Source: Pyrenophora tritici-repentis
Taxonomy: Eukaryota; Ascomycota; Dothideomycetes; Pleosporales; Pleosporaceae
Assembly: GCF_003171515.1 (NCBI RefSeq)
Contig: NC_089391.1
Span: forward strand, 5,013,075 to 5,077,074
Reading direction: 5' to 3'
Length of the DNA: 64,000 nucleotides
Below are positions 54,101-64,000 of the stretch, in pieces. Both the position numbers and the translations under genes were made by a program. The first letter of the stretch is position 1. Each line of letters starts with the position of its first letter. The notes under the pieces are model-generated. The model was not told the DNA's origin, did no database searches, and saw only the letters and a list, made by a program, of their open reading frames with translations.

Positions 54101-55523
54101 GAGGTCGCACGACGACGTACCAACAAGTAAGCCAGTGGTACTACTGGCAGGGCATGACGAACACAATTGCGCGCTTTACCAACAACTGTCTAACCTGTAA
54201 ACGCTCTAAGGTTAACCGCACCGCCAAACATAGTTTGCTTCACCCGCTGCCTGTCCCTACTCAGTACTGGGATGACATATCCATCGACTTCATCACCCCA
54301 CTGCCTAAGTCAACCTGGTGTGGTCACTCTTACCAACACATCATGGTCGTGGTTGACCGTCTATCAAAAATGAAGAAGTTCATTGCAATGGAAAACCTAG
54401 AGGTGCCTACAGTCGTTGACAAGTTTATGGAATACATCTGGAAAGAGGAAGGATACCCAAGGACTCTTGTATCAGATCGGGGCCGCCAATTCACGTCACA
54501 TTTCTGGAATCGCCTGTGTGCCCAGGTGGGAACGCACCCTAAACTCTCTACCTCCCATCACCCAGAAACCGACGGTCAGACCGAGAATGCAAACGCCGAT
54601 CTCAAACAATACCTAAGGGCGTACGTTAACTACCTACAGACGGATTGGGCCCAGCTATTGCCTTTAGCAGAATTTGAAGCCAATTCGGCCATTAGCACAG
54701 CTACCGGGTTATCTCCGTTCCTCGCCACAAAGGGACGCCAACCGCGATCTGGACTGGAGCCCGCTCACCTTCTGCGCCCCCTTAACAACCACCCTACTAT
54801 CGCCCAACAGCAACGGAACGCTGATGCCCTCGCCCAGCGCATTGACACAACGCGCACCTTCCTGCGACAACAAATCCTATGGGCTCAAGACAAGATGAAA
54901 GAGTTCGCAGACGCGAACCGATACCCAGCACCACGGTTCGACGTGGGTGACTGGGTGATGCTGAACGCCCGCCACATTAAAACCGAAAGACCAGTTAAGT
55001 CACTAGACCACAAGAATATAGGGCCATACCAGATCACTCGGGTCATTGACAACATGGCCTACGAACTAGACCTCCCTCCTCAGCTTAAAGCTATCTTCCC
55101 AGCCTTCCACCCATGGCTCCTACAACCGTACGAGGACGACGCCTTACCCGGACAACCTCGTCCAGGCGATGCCGCTCCCCCGAAGTCCACCTTGGCAACG
55201 ATGGAGTCACAGAATACGTGGTCTCCCAAGTCCTAGACTCTCGCATACGACGCAATCTCGTCGACCCTCACACAGGTGAGCGTGGATTGCTGCAATACAA
55301 GGTGGAATGGGTGGGCGACGATCAGTCAGAGCCATGGCAGCCCTACCATAACCTGCGCAGCTGTAAAGAGTCAGTCCAGGACTTTCACAGCCGCAACCCT
55401 GGCCGACCAGGACCACACGCCACATTTCATGACTACGATGACGACGGACAGCTCGCTATAGCCCTGCTCCAGCTACTAGATAGCAAGTACTCAAATAAGT
55501 TTGCGCCTCAGTCGGAACTTTGA
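51100..55523 (+). pseudogene. Gypsy-2 Pol with chromodomain (two frameshifts)
   Basis: An acidic linker precedes the protease (GDTGCASLFID). RT has PGGGIRICVDYRGLN, then one base is lost near 52515-52517, and the frame resumes with PPLIRDMLAKL, NSPGTF and the catalytic YLDDVIIF. RNase H has ETDASDYV. The integrase zinc domain has CLTCKRSK; its core has SIDFITPLPK, SDRGRQF and ETDGQTENAN. A second one-base loss in the C5 run 55177-55181 separates the chromodomain (YKVEWVGDDQSEPWQPY, stop at 55523). It is otherwise full length and close in plan to Gypsy-1. Confidence 0.9.
51101..51107 (+). promoter_or_regulatory. Candidate -1 frameshift site, Gypsy-2 gag/pol
   Basis: GGAAAAT before GCT TAG in the gag frame; Pol is open in the -1 frame across this point. 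The context TTCGGAAAA is shared with Gypsy-1, although the surrounding proteins differ. Function is inferred. Confidence 0.45.
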
Positions 55524-55542
55524 GCGCTTTTCGGGGGGGACG

Positions 55543-55746
55543 TGTGATGGTTTTGGGCCGTTGCCCCGCACAGGCCACCTGCCAGATGCCTTAGCGTTGT
55601 TTTGATGTTCGCGCACGAGCCACCTGTTTGGTGGCCCATGCACACCCCCACTTAGATATATTCCGCGCAGAGCTTCTTACAAGCTCTGCACTGCAATTAC
55701 TTTGTAATTCAACACAGTTTCAAATACCTGACCTATGTGAGACCCT
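55543..55746 (+). repeat. Gypsy-2 3' LTR, last bases missing
   Basis: 204 bases equal to 48527-48730, preceded by a G-rich polypurine tract. After GAGACCCT the sequence becomes AACCC, so the junction reads CCCTAACCC in place of the expected LTR end. Confidence 0.88.
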
Positions 55747-56142
55747 AACCCAGGGCGCTCAATGGTACGTTATAATATACCATTTTTTTGTTAGTGCTGA
55801 GAAGTACGCGTATGGCGGGTATATACTAGAACCAGGGGTTTATCCCATTAAACTTCAGGAGTACATCCCATTTTTAGTCTATAGTCGAAATTACTCCAAA
55901 TTTAGACATATAACTCAGCATACGTAGACGCACAATCTGACGAATTTACAGCGCAGCAGACTATGTGGTTCAGGAGCTTAGGGTTTGGTGTTCTTGGTTA
56001 GGGTTACGCGTCTGGGGGGTCAGGAGGTCGCGAGGCTCGGCACCCCGCCGCGCGCGCGCCGCCGGAGTAAGCACCGAGAGAGCGATCAACAGCGCGTGTA
56101 TATAAGAAGCCGAGTAGAACAGGTAGGCGTCGATATTTCAAC
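55747..56142 (+). promoter_or_regulatory. Upstream region of the helicase gene with telomere-like motifs
   Basis: CCCTAACCC spans the left boundary (55743-55751). TTAGGGTTT is at 55978-55986 and GGTTAGGGTTA at 55996-56006. These match the fungal telomere repeat TTAGGG for one to two units. A TATA-like GTATATAAG lies at about 56098-56106, some 40 bases before the helicase ATG. No gene is seen. Confidence 0.55.
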
Positions 56143-57825
56143 ATGTCTAAACCTAGCATCGAGTGCCAGTATTTCGAGCATGTGCCTGAGCACAGCGTAG
56201 CGGCATGCAGAGAGTGCAGATATGCAGTATGGCCAGATCAGATTGAGGGCCATCTACAGAAGCAGCATAAGGTTAGTTACAAGGAGGCTGAGGCAGTTGG
56301 ACAGCAGGTTCGCAGCTGGGCTGGGTTAGTCCAGTACCCTAGTGAGCTCGAGGTGCCGACTGGTGCTCCAAAGCCTGTGCGGCAATTGCCAGTGTATACA
56401 GACGGGATGTTATGCCAATTTGACTCCAGCTGCTGCTATTATGTAGCAAGAAGTAAGGAGGCTATACGAAAGCATTGGCGTAAGGACCATCAAGGATGGT
56501 CAGCAGGGAAGAAGCGAGGGCGGCCAAGTCGAACCAGGCAGAAGAGCGTGCAGGCACATATGGATAAGGGGTACCGGCTGGTCCATTGCCAGCGATTATT
56601 CAGCAGCCGGCATGGATCGCAGTACTTTGAGGTCCAGGCACCCAGCCAGGATGGAGAAGGCCCCGAAATCGTGCCCGTAGACGGGGCAGCAGCATGGGCG
56701 CGAGTGGGCGAGCAGATGGCCAAGGCGTGGGCAGACATCGAGAAGCGGGCGCAGACGACGATCCAGGAGGGCGAGCGCGACGAGGTGAACCCATGGCTGG
56801 AGCGGACGCAGTGGTTGCCGTACCTAGTGGGCATGGAGAGGCCGGATTTGTTAGCGTGCATCGAGGAGCCCGTGGCAGAGCCAGATGCCAGGCAGGAGCA
56901 GCAGGCCGAGCCGGTGGAAGCAGCGATTTGGGCAGCCATGGATGGATTGGCGCGGTTCAGCCAGGCATCCATTATTGACCGGATTGGCGTGTTTATACGG
57001 TTGGAGGCAATTCGCACAGAGATGCACCAAACCCGGTTCCAGCCGTTACAGCCGTATATGGACAAGAACGCCATTGTCAAGCACACACGACCGTGGCAGC
57101 AGATGTTAATGTTTTTTGCACGCACACAGAAAGAGCACGGGTGGAAGAGCCCCAAGTATCGGTTTACGCGCCGGCAGCGAGAGGCATGGGAGGTGTTAAT
57201 CGAACAGGCAAAGCGGAGCATAGAGGGAGACGAAGAAGATGAAGCCGAGGATATGGACGAAGAGAGAGAAGAGCTGGACGAGGAGATGATGGACGACATA
57301 GACGAGGCGATAGAGGTAGCTGAGGAAGAGCCAGGTCAGGGAGAAGGCCCCGAGCCTAAGAAGTTGTCTAAGATACAGAAAGCGTGTTTGGAGTTTTGCA
57401 TTGCATTACTTAACCACCGCATCACCCGTAGAGAGTATGACAGCCCGCTGGTGTGCGCGTTGGCGGTGCTGGGCGTCAAGGAGGACGGATGGAAGGGGCC
57501 GGAGCAGTACCCGCCGATATTATCGGCGGTGATCAAGATCGCTCGGTTTATGGTCGTGCAGAAGGGACTAGAAATGTCAGGGCCCGAGGAGGATAGCGGC
57601 GATGAGACAGACGACGACTTAGATGACAGCGCGTACGAGAGCGGGCCAAGCCAGCGACGGCGTCCCAAGGGGTGTTTGCAGTTAGTGCAGAAGATGATGG
57701 ACCGGTTCATGGTGCGCGGCAGCCATAGCCCCATGCAGTGGATGTTGGATTTGCGGACGTATGGATTGAAGATCCATTACAACACTACAACCCGCGGGCA
57801 TGTAGAGTGGACGAACGGCGACGAG

Positions 57826-57953
57826 CAGACTCCGCAACAATCAATCGGATCGGCATGATTGATTCCTATCTAGGTTAAAGGCTGCCTAATAAAGTAACTC
57901 TTTAACCTATATAGGAATCAATCATGTCGATCGATTGATTGTTGCGGAGTCTG
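57826..57953 (+). mobile_element. 128-bp hAT-type MITE in the helicase gene
   Basis: Starts CAGACTCCGCAACAATCAAT and ends with its complement, with the 8-bp duplication GCGACGAG (57818-57825, 57954-57961). Near-identical to the copy at 4985. The 136 added bases shift the helicase frame by one; their removal joins the upstream and downstream frames exactly. Confidence 0.93.
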
Positions 57954-60279
57954 GCGACGAGCTGCTGTACAAAGAGCTGCATTTTAGCATGGCGCAGTTC
58001 CGCGGCATGGTACATGGGCTGGCTAGCGAGAGCCGGCGATTATTAACAGAGGAGTTAATGTTTAGCAGCAAGGCAGCGCCGGTGCCGGCAGTGCCATGGG
58101 AGAGCATACGTGACAACCCAACCGACGAGCGGCCAGGATGGAACTTTTTGAAGGATCATCGCACAAACATGCCCGTCAACGGCGAGAGGTGGTTATTTGA
58201 GCGGGTAGGCGAGAGCGCCAGCATCCGGAGTCGGTTCATGAAGCCCGGGACGCAGTCAGGGGTAGACCGACAGGCAATAGAGCGATACATGGACCGGGTG
58301 GTAGAATTTCGCGAGAAGCTGGCGGTGTTAATGCATATAACGGGTGGGCAGCCAGCGCGAGGGCCAGAGCTACTGAGCGTACGGCATAGCAACACAGTGC
58401 AAGGGGGGCATCGCAATATATTCATCGAGGACGGCATGGTGGTGTTTGTGACACGGTACCACAAGGGATACAAAGTCAGCGGCGACGTCAAGATTATCCA
58501 TCGATATTTGCCGCGCGAGGTGGGCGAGCTGGTAGTGTGGTATATGTGGCTGGTGTTGCCGTTCCAGCAGCGGCTCGAGGCGTTGGTGTGGGAGAAGGAG
58601 GCAGTTTCGTCGCATATGTGGCCAGCAGACCCCAGCGGCCGCAAGTGGACGACCGATCGGCTGCGGGAGGCGTTGAAGCGCGAGAGCCGGATCGCGATGG
58701 GCCAGGAGTGGACGTTTGCCGGGTACCGGGAGATGGCGATTGGCATCAGCCGGCGGTTTTTGCGTGGATCGACAGCGTTCCAGGCAGATGAGGGCGAGGA
58801 GAATAAGGAGTGGGCTGAGGAGCAGGCAGGAGATTCGATTGCCGACGAGCAGGCGGGCCATACGTCGCACGTGGCGGGACTGGTATACGCGCGAGGGATC
58901 ATGGAGCAGTCAGGGGCCGTGGCGGATAGGCGGCAGCAGTTCCGGGCATCGAGCACGGATTGGCATAGATTTTTGGGCTTCCAGGCAGGCTTGGACGACC
59001 AGAGAAGAAGCAGCAAGCGGAAGAGAGCGCCGTTTGAGAGCGAGGCAGACGAGGCAAGGGTGGATCGGTGGCAGCGGCTGAGGAAGATGGACGCGAGAGC
59101 GCAGCTGAAGCGCATGATGGGCGAGGAGGCCAAGTTCCGGGGGGTGCAGGAGGCAGCGATCAAAGCCATCACAGCAGGCGAGAGTCCCGTAGTAGCGGTG
59201 ATGCCGACGGGGCAGGCAAGAGCTTGTTGTTCATGTTGCCGGCGTGGGCAGAGCAGGGCGGCACGACGGTGGTGGTAGTGCCGTTGATCGCGTTGCGTGG
59301 CGACATGGCACAGCGGTGCAAGAAGCTAGGGATATCGTGCGTAGAGTGGCAGAGTCGGCGTCCGCCAGACGCAGCAGCGGTGGTGTTAGTGACGCCCGAG
59401 TCGGCAGTTGGAGAGGAATTTGCAACGTTTTTAAACCGGCTACGAGCGACGCGGCAGCTAGATCGGATTATTATCGACGAGTGCCATATCGTGTTAAACC
59501 GGCAGTACACGTTCCGCAAGCAGATGCAGCAGCTAGGTAAGCTAGTGGCTGTAGAGACGCAGATGGTCATGTTAACAGCAACGTTGCCACCCAGCGAGGA
59601 GGACGAGTTATTCCGGCGAATGCATTTTGAGCGTGGGCAGGTAAGAATGTTTAGGGCACCAACAGCACGGAGCAACATAGCGTACCGGGTGGTAAGGGTA
59701 GAGAAGGAGAGGAAGAGACAGGAGGTAGAGGCAACGGTGTTGGCGATGGTACAGCAGAAGGTCCGAAAGTATAAGAGCGGCAAGATTGTAGTGTACGGCA
59801 ACTCAGTGCCAAAGGTCAAGGGGTTAGCCGAGAAGCTCAAGTGCCATGCGTATCATCACCACGCGGTTGGCAAGGCAAGCATGTTGGAGGAGTTCATGGG
59901 CGGCAAGCAGCGGGTGATTGTGGCAACCAGCGCGTTGGGCATGGGAGTGGACGTGCCCGATATCCGGTGCATTGTCCACATGGATTGGCCGTTTAGCGTG
60001 TTGGATTACGCGCAGGAGAGCGGGCGAGCCGGGCGAGACGGGGAGCGGAGCGAGGCCATCATGATGGTGCAGGACGGCGAGCAGCGAGCGGCGGATGACA
60101 AGCAGGGGGAGGCGGAGCAGCGGTTGGTGCGAGCATACGTCGAAGGCATAGACGAGGCGGCGACATGTAGACGGGTAATGTTGGACGGGTATTTAGACAG
60201 GCGCGAGGCCGAGCGAGCTCGGTGCGAGGAGGGAGAGGAGAGGTGTGACGTATGCATGAGAGCCGACGGGGAGGAGATG

Positions 60280-60400
60280 GAGGAGGAGGAGATGGAGGAG
60301 GAGGAGATGGAGGAGGAGATGGAGGAGGAGATGGAGGAGGAATGGAAGAGATGGAGGAGGTGGAGGAGGTGGAGGAGGTGGAGGAGATGGAGGTGGTGGA
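60280..60400 (+). repeat. GGA-rich coding microsatellite
   Basis: Runs of GAGGAGATG and GGAGGTGGA units encode the Glu/Met/Val-rich linker of the helicase in one frame and Trp/Arg repeats in another. The one-base loss near 60338-60342 switches between them. Confidence 0.75.
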
Positions 60401-61037
60401 GGTGGCCGAGGGCGGCAGCAGCAACGAAGAAGAGGCGGAGACATTGGAGAGGGAGCAAGAAGAGGCGCGGCAGGCGTTTAATCAGCAGCAACGAGAGCAA
60501 GGCGGCCCGCGACAGAGATTGATACAGCAGCGGCAGCAGGAGTTCGCCGACGTCGAGGCTGCGTAGGCAGCTGGCGCAATGGATAAACCGGTGTGGGTTA
60601 TGCGAGGCGGTAGGGCAAGGATCGAGCGCACACGACGTACGGCAATGTTGGCGACAGGAGAGCCAGCGGATCAAGGAGTCGATTAAGAGGATGGAAGAGA
60701 CAATTAAGTTTGAGCGTTATTCGGGCTGTTTTTGGTGTGGAGTGCCGCAGGAGATATGCAATCGGTGGGAAAGGAATAGTTTTGGGCGATATCAGAGAGT
60801 CCAAGACGGGGATTGCCAGTATAGAGGGGTATTAATAGGCGGGTTATTAAGTATAGCATTAGGGCGGAGCGAGGTAGGAAACCGATCGACGGCGCGGTTA
60901 GAGGAGTTCGGGTTAGTAATTCAGGAGCAGGGCCGACGTTGTTTGAGTTTTTAGGAAAAAAGCGATTGTTAGAGACGGTTGAGAGCAATAACTTAGCAGG
61001 AGAGTTTTGTTGGATTACAAGATTAATAGGCGAGTAG

Positions 61038-64000
61038 AGGAAATATAGAGAGTTGTAACGTTGACGAGGGTAGCTCCAACAGCTCGAGTAGGTCGGATAG
61101 TGTAAGCAGCGATAAAGGCAAGAGCAGCAAGATCAGCGAGAGCGTAGGCAGGGTTAGCAGCAAGAGAGATAGCAGCAACAGTGACGATAGTAGCAGCAGT
61201 AAGAGTAGCGACGAAGGCGAGGGCAGCGAGAGCAGTGATCAAGGCGAGAGCAGCGAGAGTGACGAAGGCGAGGTAGTAAAGATATTAGAGGTAGCGAAAG
61301 CAGCGGCAACAGCGAGAGCAATGAGAGCAACGACAAAGACGAGGGCAGAGAAGGTAACGAGAGCGGCGAGAGCAGTAAGAGCGCAGGCAGCGTTGGTAGC
61401 GAGAGCAATAGCTGCAACAGTGGCGATAGTGGCGATAGCGAGGGCAGCGACGACGGCGAGGATGGCGAGGATGGCGAGGATGGCGAGGACAGCGAGGGCA
61501 ACTTGATGGCAGGTAGCGAAAGCAGTAATAGCAGCTTGAGCAGGGAGGAAAAGCGAGGGTCGTGACGACGGCGAGAGTAGCTCCGATAGCGAGAGCAGCA
61601 AGAGCGAGAGCAGCAAGAGCGGCAAGAGCAACGAGAGCGAGGCAGGCGAGGCAGGCGAGAGCAACGAGATGGCAAGTAGCGAGAGCGAGGCAGGCGAGGC
61701 AGGCGAGAGCAACGAGATGGCAAGTAGCGAGAGCGTAGGGAGCGAGAGAGGCGAGAGAAATAAGAGCAGCGACATGATAGGTACCGTTGGCAGCGAGAGC
61801 ATCGAGAGCCGCGCATATAGCGAGAGTAACGAGAACAGAGCGAGTAGCGAGAGCAGCGACGACGGTAAGGACAGCGAGAGCAGGAGCCGCAGCGGCGAAA
61901 GGAGTTGTAGAAGCCGTAGCAGCGGTAGGAAGTGAGAAGCAGCGAGAGTAGCGCGAGCAGTGGGGGGACAGCAGGGACAGCGAGAGCAGTAGGGAAAGCA
62001 AGAGCAGGGGGCAGAAGTAGTTATAGCGGCCGCAGGCGTAGTAGGCGGTGGGAGTGAGGAGCAGAAGCGAGGATATCGATAGCAGCGAGAGCAGCGAGGA
62101 CGGCGGATAGTAGGGATAGCGGGATCAGCTGTGAGAGAAGCGAGGATAGCGAGAGTAGGAAAGCAGGAGCCGCAGGCGCGATAGAAGTAAGAGTAGCAAG
62201 AGCAGTAAGAGCAGGATGTGTAGCCGCGAGGATAGAGGCAATTAAGGTAATTAAGGTGATTGCGATGATTGCGAGGACAGTAAGAGCAACAAGGGCAGCG
62301 CAAGAAAGGGGCGAACGGCAAGGGAATTAACTATTAAGTTAATTGTAGCGATTGCAAGGACAGCGGGAACAGCGAGGATAGTAAGGGCAGTAAGGTAGAA
62401 AGGACAGCGGAAGCAGCGAGGACAACGAGGACAGCGAGGATTGTAAGGACAGCGGAAGCAGCGAGGACAACGAGGACAGCGAGGATTGTAAGGACAGCAG
62501 CACGAGGACAACGAGGACAGCGAGGATTGTAAGGACAGCGGAAGCAGCGAGGATAATGAGGACAGCGAGGATAGTAAGAACAGCGAGGATAGTAAGGACA
62601 GTAAGAGTAGCGAGGATAGCGAAAGTAGGAGAGTAGCAGTAGCAATAGCAGTAGCCGGAGGTGTATATAAGCTGTAAGAGGTAAGAGGTAGAAGTAAGGA
62701 TATTATAAGCAGCAAGGATAGCAGGGGCAGAAGCGGCAACAGGTGCAGGGGTAGTAGGAGTAGTAATAAGAATATTAAGAGCAGTGCAAGTTACAAGGAC
62801 AAGGGACAAAGTAAGGACAGTAGAGATAGTAAGTATCAGGAGCAGCGAGAACAGAAGCCGTAGGATTGATAGCGAAGATATTAAGAGCAGCAAGGAAAGC
62901 GAAAGTAGCGAGGGTAGTAAGAGCAGCGACAAGAGGAGCGGTAGCGGCCGCCGAAACCGCAGTTACCGCAGTGGAGGAGGCGTAGGAGGTAAGGGGCAGA
63001 AGAGAGCAGTAGAGACAGCGGGAACAGCGGGGAAAGCGAGAGCAGCAAGAAGGACGGGATAGTAGAGATAGAGGAAGTGGCGAGAGCAGAAGCAGTAATA
63101 GGGAGGATTGCGGAATGCGGAGGAGTAAGAGCGGTAGGAGTAAGAGTAGCAAGAGCAGGACGTAGAAGTAAGAGCCGTAGGAGCAGGAGCAGTAAGAATA
63201 GCAGGAGTAGCAAGGGTAGGAGCTTTAAAGGCGGCAGCAACGAGGGTGTTACAAGCAGCGAAAATAATAGGAGCAGGGAGAGTGGTCGCAGTAAGGATAG
63301 CGATAGAAGCGAGGTTGGCGACAGCAGGGACAGTAGTAGTAGCAAGAATAGCGAGAGTAGCGAGAGCAATAGCAGAGCTAGAGCATTAAGAGTAGCAGCA
63401 ATAAGAGCAGTAACCGTAGGAGTAGGCGCATTAAGAGTAAAAGCTGCAGGAGTAAGAGCAGTAAGGGCGGAAATAGTAGGAGCGTAATTAGCGAGAGCAG
63501 GAGCAGCGAGGACAGCAGGAGCAGCTGGAATGGCGAGAGCAGCAAGGACGGAGTGGATAGCAAGAATAGGAAGCGTAGGGGCCGCAGTGGCGATATTTGT
63601 AGAAGCGGCAGTAAACACAGGTGTAGTAGTAGCCGTAGGAGTAATAACGAGCATGTTAAAAGCAGCAAGGACGGCAGGAACAGCGGGAGTTGCAATAGTA
63701 GAACCCGTAACCGTAATTGAATAGACAGTAAGAGTGATAGTCGCGATAGAAGGAAAAGTTACAAGAATAGCAGCCGTAGCCGTGGTAGAAGCAAGAGTAA
63801 TTATAATAGAGGCAAAGATAGTAACAGTAGTAAGAGTAATAAGCACAGTAAGGTATAGTAAGAGCAAAAGTTTAAAGAAGAGTTATTTATGTTAAAAATA
63901 AGTATGCAGGTATAAAGCAAAGAAAAGAAAGATTCGAAAAGAGAGAGTATAAAGTTGGTGAGATTCATAATCGATAGATGAGGTAGGTAAACAGGTATAG
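61038..64000. repeat. Purine-rich low-complexity tract 2
   Basis: Almost 3 kb in which the plus strand is dominated by purines, built from degenerate GCGAGA, GCAGCGAG, AGCAAGAGC and GAGGACAGC words. Long frames exist on both strands (Ser/Glu-rich on plus, Leu/Ser-rich on minus), but they are by-products of composition: no start context, domain or constant frame. The tract follows the helicase stop directly and runs to the window end; no TTAGGG array is reached. Confidence 0.8.

Larger units (their letters stand above)
48527..55746 (+). mobile_element. Gypsy-2, chromodomain Ty3/gypsy element
   Basis: About 7.2 kb on the plus strand. The 5' LTR is 48527-48734 (208 bp, ends TACA). The 3' LTR matches it for 204 bases (55543-55746) and then departs before the last four. 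Gag, and Pol with chromodomain, are present with three one-base frame breaks. I find no target duplication, in keeping with an altered right end. Confidence 0.88.
56143..61037 (+). pseudogene. Telomere-linked RecQ-type helicase, disrupted
   Basis: A very long gene of the subtelomeric RecQ-like family. The N-terminus has a C2H2-type finger (ACRECRY...HLQKQH, residues 25-45), like the zinc region of fungal OrsD/DUF3505 proteins. A conserved middle (QPYMDKNAIVKHTRPWQQ) is followed by an acidic linker. The helicase core has motif I (MPTG / GKSLLFMLPA), DECH, TATLP, SALGMGVDVPD and QESGRAGRDGE. A Glu-rich microsatellite and a C-terminal Cys-rich domain (FWCGVPQEIC) follow, ending at 61035-61037. 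Breaks: a 128-bp MITE at 57826 (removal restores frame), one base lost in G4 at 59209-59212 inside motif I, one base lost near 60338-60342, and further shifts near 60555 and 60915. ATP-dependent DNA unwinding is known for RecQ proteins; the role of telomere-linked members is unsettled. Confidence 0.88.

Noticed and set aside
57858..57935. The MITE in the helicase gene as a spliced intron
   Set aside because: It lacks GT...AG borders at its ends, has a target duplication and matches MITEs in unrelated genes, so it is an insertion.
61154..63867. Several long open frames on both strands (100-360 residues)
   Set aside because: They consist of Leu/Ser/Arg or Ser/Glu repeats dictated by the purine-rich composition, overlap in many frames, and have no domain or start context.
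61038..64000. A telomere at the window end
   Set aside because: No TTAGGG or CCCTAA array is present; only short telomere-like motifs near 55743-56006 are seen.

Overview
The window is a transposon graveyard at the edge of a chromosome arm of a filamentous ascomycete (Pezizomycotina). The evidence is a Tad-type LINE with RNase H, chromodomain Ty3/gypsy elements, Ty1/copia elements, Fot1/pogo-like, Tc1-like and hAT transposases, two fungus-type HxxHC membrane proteins, and a RecQ helicase of the telomere-linked type. I recognise no housekeeping gene, rRNA, tRNA or CRISPR array.

Layout. 1-1866: end of a solo-LTR-like repeat, an HxxHC membrane-protein gene on the minus strand, and a spacer with a 21-bp tandem repeat. 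1867-15562: a LINE whose ORF2 is split by two hAT MITEs (162 and 128 bp) and by a complete gypsy element (Gypsy-3, 5150-12936). 15727-17301: a 1.6-kb LTR element that carries only a gag gene. 17465-18213: a 5'-truncated second LINE copy. 18214-32021: a four-level nest, with a solo-LTR-like repeat interrupted by Copia-1, whose gag holds a MITE and whose 5' LTR holds the complete Gypsy-1. 32022-37975: a SINE-like 3' fragment, then a second solo-LTR-like copy interrupted by Copia-2, a near-identical inverted copy of Copia-1 with the same MITE. 37976-42164: degraded repeats, a solo copia LTR and a second HxxHC gene. 42165-45403: a Tc1-like transposon with three insertions in its transposase. 45404-48143: hAT and Fot1/pogo fragments and another SINE-like repeat. 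48144-48526: a purine-rich tract. 48527-55746: Gypsy-2. 55747-61037: telomere-like motifs and a broken RecQ-type helicase gene. 61038-64000: a long purine-rich low-complexity tract.

The insertions can be dissected because target duplications survive: ATAT for Gypsy-3; GGACA for the gag-only element; CAGCT and CTACT for the copias; CTCTC for Gypsy-1; ACTTG for the solo copia LTR; TA for the Tc1-like element; 8 bp for every hAT MITE; 14 bp for one SINE-like repeat. Taking out an insertion plus one duplication restores the reading frame in every case I could test (LINE ORF2, copia gag, Tc1 transposase, helicase).

Reverse-transcription primers can be read from the sequence. The copia-type elements have primer-binding sites complementary to tRNA anticodon loops, which points to half-tRNA priming. 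Gypsy-1 and Gypsy-2 have sites complementary to their own LTR, which points to Tf1-like self-priming. Gypsy-3 has an ordinary TGG-type site. Nearly all frame breaks in the retroelements and the helicase are single-base losses, mostly in G or C runs, while LTR pairs look identical. This may be an assembly artefact and should be settled before the elements are called dead.
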